Positions 8,518 to 16,768 of a stretch of 64,000 bases of DNA are shown one piece after another. The position numbers and the translations under genes were made by a program. The notes below the pieces were generated by a model. The model saw only the letters and a program-made list of their open reading frames with translations. It was not told where the DNA came from and made no database searches. The stretch is taken from the NCBI RefSeq assembly GCF_004345645.1, contig NZ_SLWS01000008.1, positions 434,001 through 498,000 of the forward strand. Direction: 5' to 3'. The stretch is from Actinocrispum wychmicini (GTDB lineage Bacteria; Actinomycetota; Actinomycetes; Mycobacteriales; Pseudonocardiaceae). Each line of letters begins with the position of its first letter. Positions within the stretch are counted from its first letter, which is position 1.

Positions 8518-10661
8518 TCGGGCAGCCCGCGGACCGCGTCGACGGTCGACTGAAGGTCATCGGCAGCGCTTTGTATGCTGCAGACAATCAGCTGGATCGC
8601 CTCGCGTACGGCTACGTCGTCACGAGTACCGTCGCGCGCGGCACGGTCACGAGCATGCAGGTCCCGGACTCACCGGGCGTGCTCGCTGTGTATAGTGTAT
8701 ACAATACGCTGAAGTTGTTTGCATACACTCAGGCGCAGAACGACGAAACGCGGCCACCACTGCAGGACACCACGGTCCGTTACTACGGCCAGATGATCGG
8801 GCTGGTGGTGGCGGAGACGTTCGAGCAGGCGCGGGACGCGGCCGCGCTGATCCGCGTCACGTACCAGGAACAGCCGCCGGCCACGTCGTTCCCGAACGGG
8901 ACACCGGTCAACCCGCCGAGCGGCTCGCCCACGCAGGACGTGCTCGCGCCGGGCGTCCCGTCGATCGACGCGGCGCTGGCGGCCAGCGAGGTGACTGTCC
9001 AGGGCGCGTACACCACGTCCGTCAACAACCACAACGCGATGGAACCGCACGCCACTCTCGCCAACTGGATCGGCGACCACCTGGTGATCTACACCGTCAG
9101 CCAAGGTGTCCGGCTGGTCACCGCGCGGCTGGCGACCACGCTCGGTGTCGAGCAGGCCAAGATCCACGTGGTGAATCCGTATGTCGGCGGCGGCTTCGGC
9201 AACAAGTGGGGCAACTGGGCGCACACCCCGGTCACCGCCGCCGCGGCCCGCGCGCTCGGCCGTCCGGTCAAGACGATCCTGACCAGGGAGCAGACGTTCA
9301 CGGTCGTCGGCCACCGGCCCGCGTCGCGTCAGTCGGTCTCGTTGGGCGCCAGGAAGGACGGCACGCTCACCGCGATCAAGAACGACGGCGTCTCGGAGAT
9401 GTCCGTGGCGAGCAACTTCTTCGAGCCGGTGGCGAACCTGTCGGCGACGCTGTACGCCAGCCCGAACATCCACGTCTCCCGTCAGGTCGTCCCGCTGGAC
9501 GCGCCGCCGACGACGATCATGCGCGCACCCCAGGAGGCCAACGGTTCGTTCGCCCTGGAAAGCGCGATGGACGAACTCGCGCTGAAACTCGGCCTGGATC
9601 CATTGGAGCTGCGGAGAAAGAACGACACGGCGGTGAATCCGGGGAACGGCAAGCCCTGGTCGAGCAAGCATCTGGCCGAGTGTTACGACAGGGGCGCTGC
9701 GAAGTTCGGCTGGGCCGCGCGAAATCCGCTGCCCGGGTCCGTTGTGGACGGTGACTGGCTGGTGGGGATGGGTATGGCCACCGCGACCTACCCCGCCGGA
9801 CGCGGTGACGCGTCGATGAAGGTGCGTTTCCATGCCGACGGCACGGTCGTGGTCGCCGGGACAGCGGCCGACCTCGGCACCGGACAGTCCACAGTATTCA
9901 GTATCCTCGCTGCGGACCGGCTCGGGATCCCCGTCGACCGGGTCATTCCGCAACTGGGCGACTCGTCGTCGCCAACGGCGGCCAACGCGGGCGGCTCGTC
10001 GTCCACGTCCACGAACGGCCCGGCCGTCCAGGTCGCGGCCGACGCGGCGGTGAAAGCACTCGTGCGGTTCGCCGCGCAGTCACCGTTCTTCCGGGCCGCA
10101 CCGAGCTATTCGGACGGTTCGCTGACGGATGGGACGACGTCGATGACCTTCGGTGCCTTGCTAACGGCCATGGACGTGCCCGCCGTTGAGGCGACCGCGT
10201 CCTCGCCGAAGATCAGCGACCCGGTGCACGTCTTCCGGTCGTTCGGGGCGACGTTCTGCGAGGTCCGCGTGAACCGGTGGACCGCTGAGCCACGGGTGAC
10301 CCGGATGGTGTGCGTGGTGGACGCGGGTCGGGTCGTGAACCCGAAGACCGCGCGCAGTCAGATCGTCGGCGGCCTGATCATGGGCATTGGGCAGGCATTG
10401 CTCGAAGAGACCCGGATGGAGGCCGACGGCCGGTTCGCCAACGCCAACCTGGCCGCCTACCTCGTGCCGGTGAACGCCGACACGCCCGTTTTCGACGTCG
10501 AGTTCCTGGACTACCCGGACACCCTGCTGAGCCCGTTGGGCGCCAGGGGGATCGGCGAGTTCGGCATAGTCGGCGCGGCTGCGGCGGTCGCCAACGCCGT
10601 GTACAACGCGACCGGCAGGCGCATCCGCGACCTGCCGATCACATTGGACAAGTTGCTGTAG
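8514..10661 (+). CDS. Molybdopterin-binding subunit of xanthine dehydrogenase-like enzyme
   Basis: 715 residues from ATG 8514. It shows the Mo-MPT family blocks: GKxxG-like start region (GRLKVIGSALYAADNQ), GGGFGNKWGNWAH, RAPQEANGSFALESAMDE and the C-terminal GARGIGEFG, whose Glu is the expected catalytic base. The usual GIGEPP is GIGEFG here. It probably hydroxylates a purine, aldehyde or N-heterocycle; the substrate is unresolved. Codons at 8688-8707 are strikingly AT-rich for this genome (see the word-family finding). Confidence 0.9.
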   Translation: MIGQPADRVDGRLKVIGSALYAADNQLDRLAYGYVVTSTVARGTVTSMQVPDSPGVLAVYSVYNTLKLFAYTQAQNDETRPPLQDTTVRYYGQMIGLVVAETFEQARDAAALIRVTYQEQPPATSFPNGTPVNPPSGSPTQDVLAPGVPSIDAALAASEVTVQGAYTTSVNNHNAMEPHATLANWIGDHLVIYTVSQGVRLVTARLATTLGVEQAKIHVVNPYVGGGFGNKWGNWAHTPVTAAAARALGRPVKTILTREQTFTVVGHRPASRQSVSLGARKDGTLTAIKNDGVSEMSVASNFFEPVANLSATLYASPNIHVSRQVVPLDAPPTTIMRAPQEANGSFALESAMDELALKLGLDPLELRRKNDTAVNPGNGKPWSSKHLAECYDRGAAKFGWAARNPLPGSVVDGDWLVGMGMATATYPAGRGDASMKVRFHADGTVVVAGTAADLGTGQSTVFSILAADRLGIPVDRVIPQLGDSSSPTAANAGGSSSTSTNGPAVQVAADAAVKALVRFAAQSPFFRAAPSYSDGSLTDGTTSMTFGALLTAMDVPAVEATASSPKISDPVHVFRSFGATFCEVRVNRWTAEPRVTRMVCVVDAGRVVNPKTARSQIVGGLIMGIGQALLEETRMEADGRFANANLAAYLVPVNADTPVFDVEFLDYPDTLLSPLGARGIGEFGIVGAAAAVANAVYNATGRRIRDLPITLDKLL

Positions 10662-10676
10662 CAGGGAATCCGCGCC

Positions 10677-10695
10677 CGAGGAGGGTTAGTCCTCG
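10677..10695. terminator. Hairpin between convergent genes
   Basis: CGAGGA and TCCTCG flank a 7-base loop in the short gap between the molybdoenzyme operon and the convergent membrane-protein gene. A short stem, so only a moderate call. Confidence 0.4.
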
Positions 10696-11306
10696 TGGTC
10701 CTCGGCATAGTCGTCTTCGTCCGCGAGATCGTCGCGCCATGTTCGTGGTGGGACGCGCCCGGCCTGGATCGCCGCGATGATGTCGCGAACCTCCCGTGCG
10801 CTGTGCACCTGGACGAGTGTCGGCCAAGGGGCGACGGTGCGTCGACCGAGAAAGCCCTCGCGCCGCGCGGCAATGATCTCGCTGACGAACGTCGAGTCAC
10901 CGAACTTGATCGTGCCAACCGGTCCGCGTTCGGCCGAGATCATCGGCGGTGGGAGGTCCTTGAGGTAGACGGACCGGACGCGCCGCCTACCCAGGACGAT
11001 GGTGCTGACCGTCACGCGTCGATCGGTCACCAGGTAGTCGGAACCCAACAAGAACAGGTATCGCGCGATCAGGCGGCCGACCACGAGGTACAGCCCGGCC
11101 AGGACGAAGAACCCACCAAAGAGCAGGAAGAACGGTGGGGCACCGGTCCGCGCCGCGGTCGTCTCCCAGAATATGGCGAAGCCACACCACACGATGCTGA
11201 ACGGCACCAGGAAGATGTCGCCACGGTTGAAGATCGGATAGCGCGAGGGTGAGCCGGTCCAGAGAACCCGCTCACCCTCGTACAAGTCTCCCCCGACGTA
11301 CGTCAC
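10686..11306 (-). CDS. Membrane protein with bacterial PH-like domain
   Basis: 206 residues. After a polar start (YEGERVLWTGSPSRYP) come two transmembrane segments (FLVPFSIVWCGFAIFW and FFLLFGGFFVLAGLYLVVG), then YLVTDRRVTVSTIVLGRRRVRSVYLKDL, the typical start of a cytosolic bPH domain. The C-terminus is very acidic. The function of such proteins is unknown; they may sense membrane state. It has no operon partner. Confidence 0.75.
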   Translation of the reverse strand: MTYVGGDLYEGERVLWTGSPSRYPIFNRGDIFLVPFSIVWCGFAIFWETTAARTGAPPFFLLFGGFFVLAGLYLVVGRLIARYLFLLGSDYLVTDRRVTVSTIVLGRRRVRSVYLKDLPPPMISAERGPVGTIKFGDSTFVSEIIAARREGFLGRRTVAPWPTLVQVHSAREVRDIIAAIQAGRVPPRTWRDDLADEDDYAEDHED

Positions 11307-11349
11307 AGCTGGAAACGGTAGCCGACTACGACGGTTGATCGCTATGCCA

Positions 11350-13983
11350 TCACTGGTCCACGAGATCCGAACACTTCTGGGCGTCCGGGTCGTTCGCGCC
11401 TTTCGGGACCCAGCGGATGTTCGCGAAGGAGGCTGTGAACGCCCCTTCGGTGTACACCAGGAACGGGGTGTTCACGGCGGTGATGTCCAGGCCTTTGTCC
11501 ACGAAGCACTGGATGGGGATCTTCACGGTCGTCTTCTGGCCAACCGGCAGGTTCTGCAACAGCTTGGTCGCCACCGTTTCGCCCTGGCACGGGTATGTGC
11601 AGTGGGTGCTGATCACGGTTCTGGCCGCGTTCGGCTGGTTGACGATCACGTCGAACTCCAGCGCCGACTGGGCGTTGAGGTATCCGCTGAGGTCTGTGCC
11701 GCCGTTGGGGTTCTGCACGTACACCTGGCCGGGGCCGCTGCCGGTCCAAGTGGTCTTCCGACCGTCGCCCTGGACGTTCACGTCCGTCGGGGCCACGGTG
11801 ATGTTGGTGTGCGCGGCCGTGCCAGTCGGACCGATCTCGGTGCCGCCCCAGTTCTGTGGCGACCCGATGTAGGTCTTCCACGGCGCGATGTCCGCGCGGT
11901 TGAACAGTTCCAGGTCGTCGGTGGCGGTGCCACCGCCGCCCGGGGTGCAGCTCGCCGGGGACGTCTCGTCGAGCGGGCCGACGTTGCCGGTCTGCCGGCT
12001 GGTCAGCCCGTAGCCCAACGGGAACAGCGGGTCGTAGCCGGGCATCCCGGCGTTCAGCGGGGTCTGGCAGGCGGCGCGCGGCCACGAGTACGACAGCTTG
12101 CCGGTGAAGTCGTGCCAGTCGCGGCCGCGTACCAGCATGTCCGCCACGCCTTCGCCTTCGGTGCCGGGCAGGAACCCGGCGACGAACGCGTCGGACCGGT
12201 TGATCTCCTTGTTTGTATACAGTAGACGCCCGCTCAGGTATACCGTGACGACCGGGGCGCCCTTGCCGTGCACCTTGTCCAGCACAGTGAAGTCGCCGGG
12301 ATACAGCTTGGCGGCTTCGAGCGAGCGCTTGCCGATGTCGCCGACACCCTCGGCGTACGGGGTTTCGCCGATGACCGCGATCACGGCGTCGAACTTGGCC
12401 GGGTCGACGCCGTCGCCGTTCGCGCTGTAGGTGACGTTCGCGTCACCAAGCGCTTGCTTGAGGCCAGTGAGAACGGTTGTGCCGTGCGGGAAGTCGGTGT
12501 TGGTGTTGCCGGTGCCCTGCCAGGTGAGTGTCCAGCCGCCGGTCTGATCGGACATGCTGTCCGCGCTCTTGCCGACCACCAGCACCTTTGACTTCGGGGA
12601 CAACGGCAGCACCTTGTTGGTGTTCTTCAACAGAACCTGCGACTCGCGCACGGCCTTGCGGGCGACCTGTTTGGCCTGCAACGCGTCCGCCTGCCCGGCG
12701 TGCACCCGATCCGACGGCTTCTCGCCGTCCAGGACGCCCGCGCGCAGCTTCACGCGGAGGATCCTCGTGACGGCGTCGTCGATCCGGGACACCGCGATCT
12801 GTCCACTCTGGACCTGGGCGACTGTGTTGGCGATGAACGCCTGCCACTCGTTGGGGACCATCACCATGTCGACGCCGGCGTTGATCGCCTGCGGGCAGCT
12901 GGCGTTGGTGCAGCCGGTGACCTGGCCGATGGCGTTCCAGTCGGACACCACCAGGCCGTCGAAGCCGATCTTCTGCTTGAGGATGTCGGTGACCACCTTC
13001 CGGCTGCCGGTCACCTTGCCCTCGGTGATGCCGAGGTCCGGGTTGGTCCAGCTGTTGAAGGAGATCATCACGGCCTGGGCGCCCGCGGCGAGCGCGCCGT
13101 AGTAGCCCTGGCCGTGCAGGTTGATCATGTCGGCCTCGGCATAGGCGTTCACGCCCTGGTCCTTGCCGCCGGTCGTGCCGCCGTCGCCGATGAAGTGCTT
13201 GGCGGTCGCGATCACGCCGTCGTCCCGTAGCCGGAAGACGTTGCTGTCCTGCAGGCCGTGCACGGCTTCGTAGCCGTACGCGCGCGTGATCCGTGGGTCC
13301 TCGGAGTAGCCCTCGTACGTGCGGCCCCAACGGTCGTCCTGCGGCACGGCCACGGTCGGCCCGAACGCCCAGTCCTGGCCGGTCGCCCGGACCTGCGTCG
13401 CGGTCGCCCGGCCGATGTCCCGGATCAGGCACGGGTCGTGCGCCGCGCCGAGACCGATGTTGTGCGGGAAGACCGTGGCGTCGAAGACATTGTTGTTGCC
13501 GTGCACGGCGTCGATGCCCCAGATCGCCGGGATGCCGGTGCTGGACTGGGTGGACGCCGTCCAGTAGGCGTCGGCCAGGGTCAGCCAGTCCCGCGGGGTG
13601 GCGTGCTTGTCACCGCCCGGCCACGAGCCGCCGCCATTGAGCACGGAACCGATGTTGTACTGCTTGACCTGGTCCGGGGTGATCGCGCTGATCTCCGGCT
13701 GGGTCATCTGGCCGATCTTCTCCGGCAGCGTCATGTGGGCGACCATCTGCCGGATCCGCCACTCGTCCCACGGCGTCTTGACCACCTTGCTGCGGACCTG
13801 GGGCCAGTCGGCGAGGGTGGGCAACCGGTGTTCGATCTCGGCGCACCCGTGGTCGAAGTCCGGCTGGCCGATCACCGGCTGCCGGCTTGCCGTCCCCGGG
13901 TGGGCGGACGCGGACGCCCCGGTCAGCGACAACGCCCCAAGGAGCGCGACCACCGCGCCCTTGGACATGGCTCTCAGATTCAT
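11350..13983 (-). CDS. Secreted glycoside hydrolase family 3 beta-glucosidase/exoglucanase
   Basis: 877 residues with a Sec signal (about 1-28, ending ASA-HPG). The GH3 domain spans about 60-400; the nucleophile Asp lies in GLVVSDWNAIG near residue 345, with KHFIGDGGTTGGKDQG upstream. The GH3-C alpha/beta domain follows (SQVLLKNTNKVLPLSPKSKVLVVGKSAD) and then a beta-rich domain (about 690-870) like the C-terminal module of ExoP-type exo-1,3/1,4-beta-glucanases. It should cut terminal glucose from beta-glucans or cellodextrins outside the cell. A CebR-like site sits 73 bp upstream of the start. Confidence 0.93.
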   Translation of the reverse strand: MNLRAMSKGAVVALLGALSLTGASASAHPGTASRQPVIGQPDFDHGCAEIEHRLPTLADWPQVRSKVVKTPWDEWRIRQMVAHMTLPEKIGQMTQPEISAITPDQVKQYNIGSVLNGGGSWPGGDKHATPRDWLTLADAYWTASTQSSTGIPAIWGIDAVHGNNNVFDATVFPHNIGLGAAHDPCLIRDIGRATATQVRATGQDWAFGPTVAVPQDDRWGRTYEGYSEDPRITRAYGYEAVHGLQDSNVFRLRDDGVIATAKHFIGDGGTTGGKDQGVNAYAEADMINLHGQGYYGALAAGAQAVMISFNSWTNPDLGITEGKVTGSRKVVTDILKQKIGFDGLVVSDWNAIGQVTGCTNASCPQAINAGVDMVMVPNEWQAFIANTVAQVQSGQIAVSRIDDAVTRILRVKLRAGVLDGEKPSDRVHAGQADALQAKQVARKAVRESQVLLKNTNKVLPLSPKSKVLVVGKSADSMSDQTGGWTLTWQGTGNTNTDFPHGTTVLTGLKQALGDANVTYSANGDGVDPAKFDAVIAVIGETPYAEGVGDIGKRSLEAAKLYPGDFTVLDKVHGKGAPVVTVYLSGRLLYTNKEINRSDAFVAGFLPGTEGEGVADMLVRGRDWHDFTGKLSYSWPRAACQTPLNAGMPGYDPLFPLGYGLTSRQTGNVGPLDETSPASCTPGGGGTATDDLELFNRADIAPWKTYIGSPQNWGGTEIGPTGTAAHTNITVAPTDVNVQGDGRKTTWTGSGPGQVYVQNPNGGTDLSGYLNAQSALEFDVIVNQPNAARTVISTHCTYPCQGETVATKLLQNLPVGQKTTVKIPIQCFVDKGLDITAVNTPFLVYTEGAFTASFANIRWVPKGANDPDAQKCSDLVDQ

Positions 13984-14055
13984 CAGGCGGTCCCGTCTCC
14001 GGCAACATCGGCGGCCCGATCCTCACCCCTCGCGGAGACGACGTCAAGAGCCGGA

Positions 14056-14069
14056 TGGAAGCGCTCTCG
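14056..14069. promoter_or_regulatory. CebR-like (LacI-family) operator
   Basis: TGGAAGCGCTCTCG differs from the Streptomyces/Thermobifida CebR box TGGGAGCGCTCCCA at three positions and keeps the central AGCGCT. It lies 73 bp upstream of the GH3 start, so cellobiose-type induction of the glucosidase is likely. Inferred from known CebR sites. Confidence 0.7.
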
Positions 14070-14104
14070 CCATGGTGTGCGGCTTTCCTTACGCTTGAAA
14101 AAAT

Positions 14105-15526
14105 CTACCCGACGACCGCCCGCACGGCCAGCCCGGTGCCGACCAGGAACACCATCGCGCTGGTCACGACCGGCATCACCCTGGTATACCGGCGGATGCG
14201 CGGCTCGAACCTGTCCCGTACCTTCACCAACAGCAGACCGGCAACGGTGAGCATGGCCGCCATCCCCAGGCCATAGCCGAGCACAAGCAGAACACCGAAC
14301 CACGTGCGCCCGAGCGCGATCGCGCCGAGCAGAACGACCAGGGCGGACGGGCTGGGCACCAAGCCACCGGCAATGCCCATCCCGACCAGGCTCACCCGAC
14401 TGAACCCGCGCCCAGAACGGTGGTCATCGGGATGGCCCTGCTGAGGCTCGTCGCCATGGCCGGGGTCGACGAGATGGCCATGTCCGTGCCGTCGCCAAAG
14501 GCTGCGCCGATGCCCGTGCCCGTGCCCGTGCCCGTGGCCGTGGCCGTGGCCGTGCCCATGCCCGTGGCCGTGCCCGTGTCCGTGGGCGGCCTTTCCTTTC
14601 AGCGCGGAGCGGACCAGGGCCACGCCGATCCCGGCGATCAACACCCCGCTGGCGATCCCCAGCCAGCGGAGCACGGACTCACCGGCCAGCGCACTGGACA
14701 CGCTGACCAGCAGGCCGAGGACCAGCACCCCAACCGTGTGGGTGAGGGTGACGGTCGCGCCGACCAGGATCGCGTCCTTCGGTGTTCCCTTGCGGCCGAC
14801 CAGGTACGCGGCGATCACCGTCTTGCCGTGTCCGGGCAGGGCCGCGTGGGAGGCGCCGAGCACCAGCGACAGCAGGACTGCGAGCACCCCGAGCCACGGT
14901 GTGAGGTCGTGCCGGCCGACCAGGTTGTTGAACCACTCGGCGAGCCCGAATCCGCTGCTGACCCCCGGACTCTGGGTCGTTGCCGCGGTACCGGGGCCGG
15001 GTTCGGCCCGCATCCGCACCTCCCGGACGTCGAGTGGGGAGGTGAGGAGGTCGTCCGGGTATCGGCGGAGTTCGTCGCTCACGGAGTGGGTGGGCACCGA
15101 GGAGTCCAGGGTGACGCCATCTCCGAGAGCAGTGATCTCGTGCCAGCCGACGCGGTCGGCGCGGTAGGTGTCGGCGAAGGTGACCGTCACCGGTCCGCGG
15201 ATCTCGGCAGGCGCGGTCAGTGTGCAGGTCAGTCGGGTCGTCGGCAGGTCGGCCTGGCCCTTGGGGTGCTCCACTGTCGAGGTGGTCACCGTGAAGGTCA
15301 GTGAGCGGGTGTCCACGGTCGCGTGCAGTGATCTGGCCAGCGTTCCGCATTCCTGCGTCGCGTCCAGTGACTTCTCCTGCAGGGTGGGGATTTCCGCAAG
15401 GTCCACAACGGACTTCACCGCGACCTGGGATGGGTGCAGCGTGAGGCCGTCGTAGTGGTTGACGCTGAAGTTGCCCAGTGGATGCGCCAGGTAGATCCCG
15501 GCCACCAGGGCGGGCAGGAGCATCAT
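14105..15526 (-). CDS. NicO/HoxN-type nickel/cobalt transporter with His-Gly repeat
   Basis: 473 residues. A long extracytoplasmic N-terminal region (about 20-185) precedes six or so membrane helices. The family motif occurs in LGASHAALPGHGKTVIAAYLVG, and a second half has GGLVPSPSALVVLLGAIALG. Between helices lies a run of about a dozen HG dipeptides followed by more His clusters, a metal-binding loop. The direction of transport (Ni or Co uptake versus RcnA-like export) is not clear. It overlaps the TPR gene by 4 bp and is last in a four-gene operon. Confidence 0.85.
   Translation of the reverse strand: MMLLPALVAGIYLAHPLGNFSVNHYDGLTLHPSQVAVKSVVDLAEIPTLQEKSLDATQECGTLARSLHATVDTRSLTFTVTTSTVEHPKGQADLPTTRLTCTLTAPAEIRGPVTVTFADTYRADRVGWHEITALGDGVTLDSSVPTHSVSDELRRYPDDLLTSPLDVREVRMRAEPGPGTAATTQSPGVSSGFGLAEWFNNLVGRHDLTPWLGVLAVLLSLVLGASHAALPGHGKTVIAAYLVGRKGTPKDAILVGATVTLTHTVGVLVLGLLVSVSSALAGESVLRWLGIASGVLIAGIGVALVRSALKGKAAHGHGHGHGHGHGHGHGHGHGHGHGHRRSLWRRHGHGHLVDPGHGDEPQQGHPDDHRSGRGFSRVSLVGMGIAGGLVPSPSALVVLLGAIALGRTWFGVLLVLGYGLGMAAMLTVAGLLLVKVRDRFEPRIRRYTRVMPVVTSAMVFLVGTGLAVRAVVG
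14511..14590. repeat. Hexamer-type tandem repeat encoding (His-Gly)n
   Basis: On the + strand CCCGTG and GGCCGTG units repeat through about 80 bp; on the coding strand they give alternating His and Gly. Such short tandem units can change copy number by slippage without shifting frame. Confidence 0.8.
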
Positions 15527-16689
15527 CGCGCACCGGCCAGGATGGCCGCCCGGTGGCGGACCACGGTCGGGTTGTGCCAGCCGAGCGAGACCGCTTTGTC
15601 CGCGTACGGCAGTGCCTCGGCGTCACGGCCGTTCACGTGCAGTGCCCATGCCATCGCGTCGGCGACGAAAACGCTTTGCCTGCGGGACCATTCGGCCTGG
15701 GCTCGGCGCAGGGCCTCGGCTTTGTCGCCATGGTCCGCGGCGATCAACGAGGCGCTGAGGTCGTCGGTCGCGCCTTGCGCCTCCAGCAGGCGTTGCTGCT
15801 GGGCGATCAGGGCGAACTGTTGGTCGGCCTCGGCGTCCTTCCCGGCTTTCCGCAGCAGTTCGGCGTATTCGAGAAGGTACTGGGGGAGTGGCGCGCGGGC
15901 GACGACCTCGCGGTAGCCGTCCAGGGCCGCGTCGATCTGGCCGTGGGCCGCCGCGACCTTGGCTTTGCCCTGGTGCAGGGCGGGATCCTGCGGGCTCGCC
16001 GTCAGGCCCTGGTCGTACTCGTCCGCCGCCGAGTCCACGTTGCCCGCGTTGAACGCGAGTTCGCCGAGGTAGTACCGGCAGAACGCGATCTCGTCCGGCG
16101 AAGTCGCCGAGCGCAGGGCGAGTTCCATCGTGTCCTTCGCCCCGGCGTCCTGGCCGTGCAGCTCGAAGTGGTACGACGCACGGGTGAACGCGGCCACGTT
16201 CGGTCGAAGGTCCAGCATCCGCTGCACGGCGTCGGCCGCGCCGGCGTCGTCGCCGAGTTGGGTCAACGCGTCCGCGAGGACCCCGTAGACCTCGGCGGTG
16301 CTCGGCAGGACGGCCTTGGCCTTGAGCGCCCAGTCCTTGGCGGTGGTGAAGTCGTGCCGGGCGTTGGCCAACGCGCCCATGCCGATCATGGCCGGCCCGT
16401 TGCCGTCCGGCTTGACGCTGAGCGACCTTTCCAGGGCGCCCTGGGCTTTTCCGTAGTATGTACTGTCCGCGGTGACCCTGGCAAGCTCCACATAGGACGC
16501 CCCGAGCTGGGCCCAGCCGGCCGAGTCGCCCGGCACCCGACGCAGTCGGTCCTGTAACGCGGAAACATTGTCCTGCAGCCGGTTCGGGCGGGCGGCCGGC
16601 GTCGCCGCCTGCGGCGTGGGGGTTTGGGTCAGAACCACCGCGACGACGACGATCGCTGCCCCGGCCAGCAGGGTCAGGAAGATCTTCAT
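15523..16689 (-). CDS. Membrane-anchored tetratricopeptide repeat protein
   Basis: 388 residues. An N-terminal hydrophobic helix (about 3-22) is followed by a Pro/Ala linker and some eight TPR-like units (SAGWAQLGASYVELARV, AMIGMGALANARHDFTTA and others), then a last block resembling AEALPYADKAVSLGW. The protein should sit at the membrane as a scaffold. It is coupled to the NicO gene (ATGA overlap) and follows the DUF4331 gene by 79 bp; all four genes read the same way. Confidence 0.82.
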   Translation of the reverse strand: MKIFLTLLAGAAIVVVAVVLTQTPTPQAATPAARPNRLQDNVSALQDRLRRVPGDSAGWAQLGASYVELARVTADSTYYGKAQGALERSLSVKPDGNGPAMIGMGALANARHDFTTAKDWALKAKAVLPSTAEVYGVLADALTQLGDDAGAADAVQRMLDLRPNVAAFTRASYHFELHGQDAGAKDTMELALRSATSPDEIAFCRYYLGELAFNAGNVDSAADEYDQGLTASPQDPALHQGKAKVAAAHGQIDAALDGYREVVARAPLPQYLLEYAELLRKAGKDAEADQQFALIAQQQRLLEAQGATDDLSASLIAADHGDKAEALRRAQAEWSRRQSVFVADAMAWALHVNGRDAEALPYADKAVSLGWHNPTVVRHRAAILAGAR

Positions 16690-16768
16690 GGTGACACCTC
16701 CGGTTTTTCGCGCGCGGGAGGCTGGAGGCGCGGATCGGGCCGCGCCTCCAGGCTTGGTGGTGCGGTGA

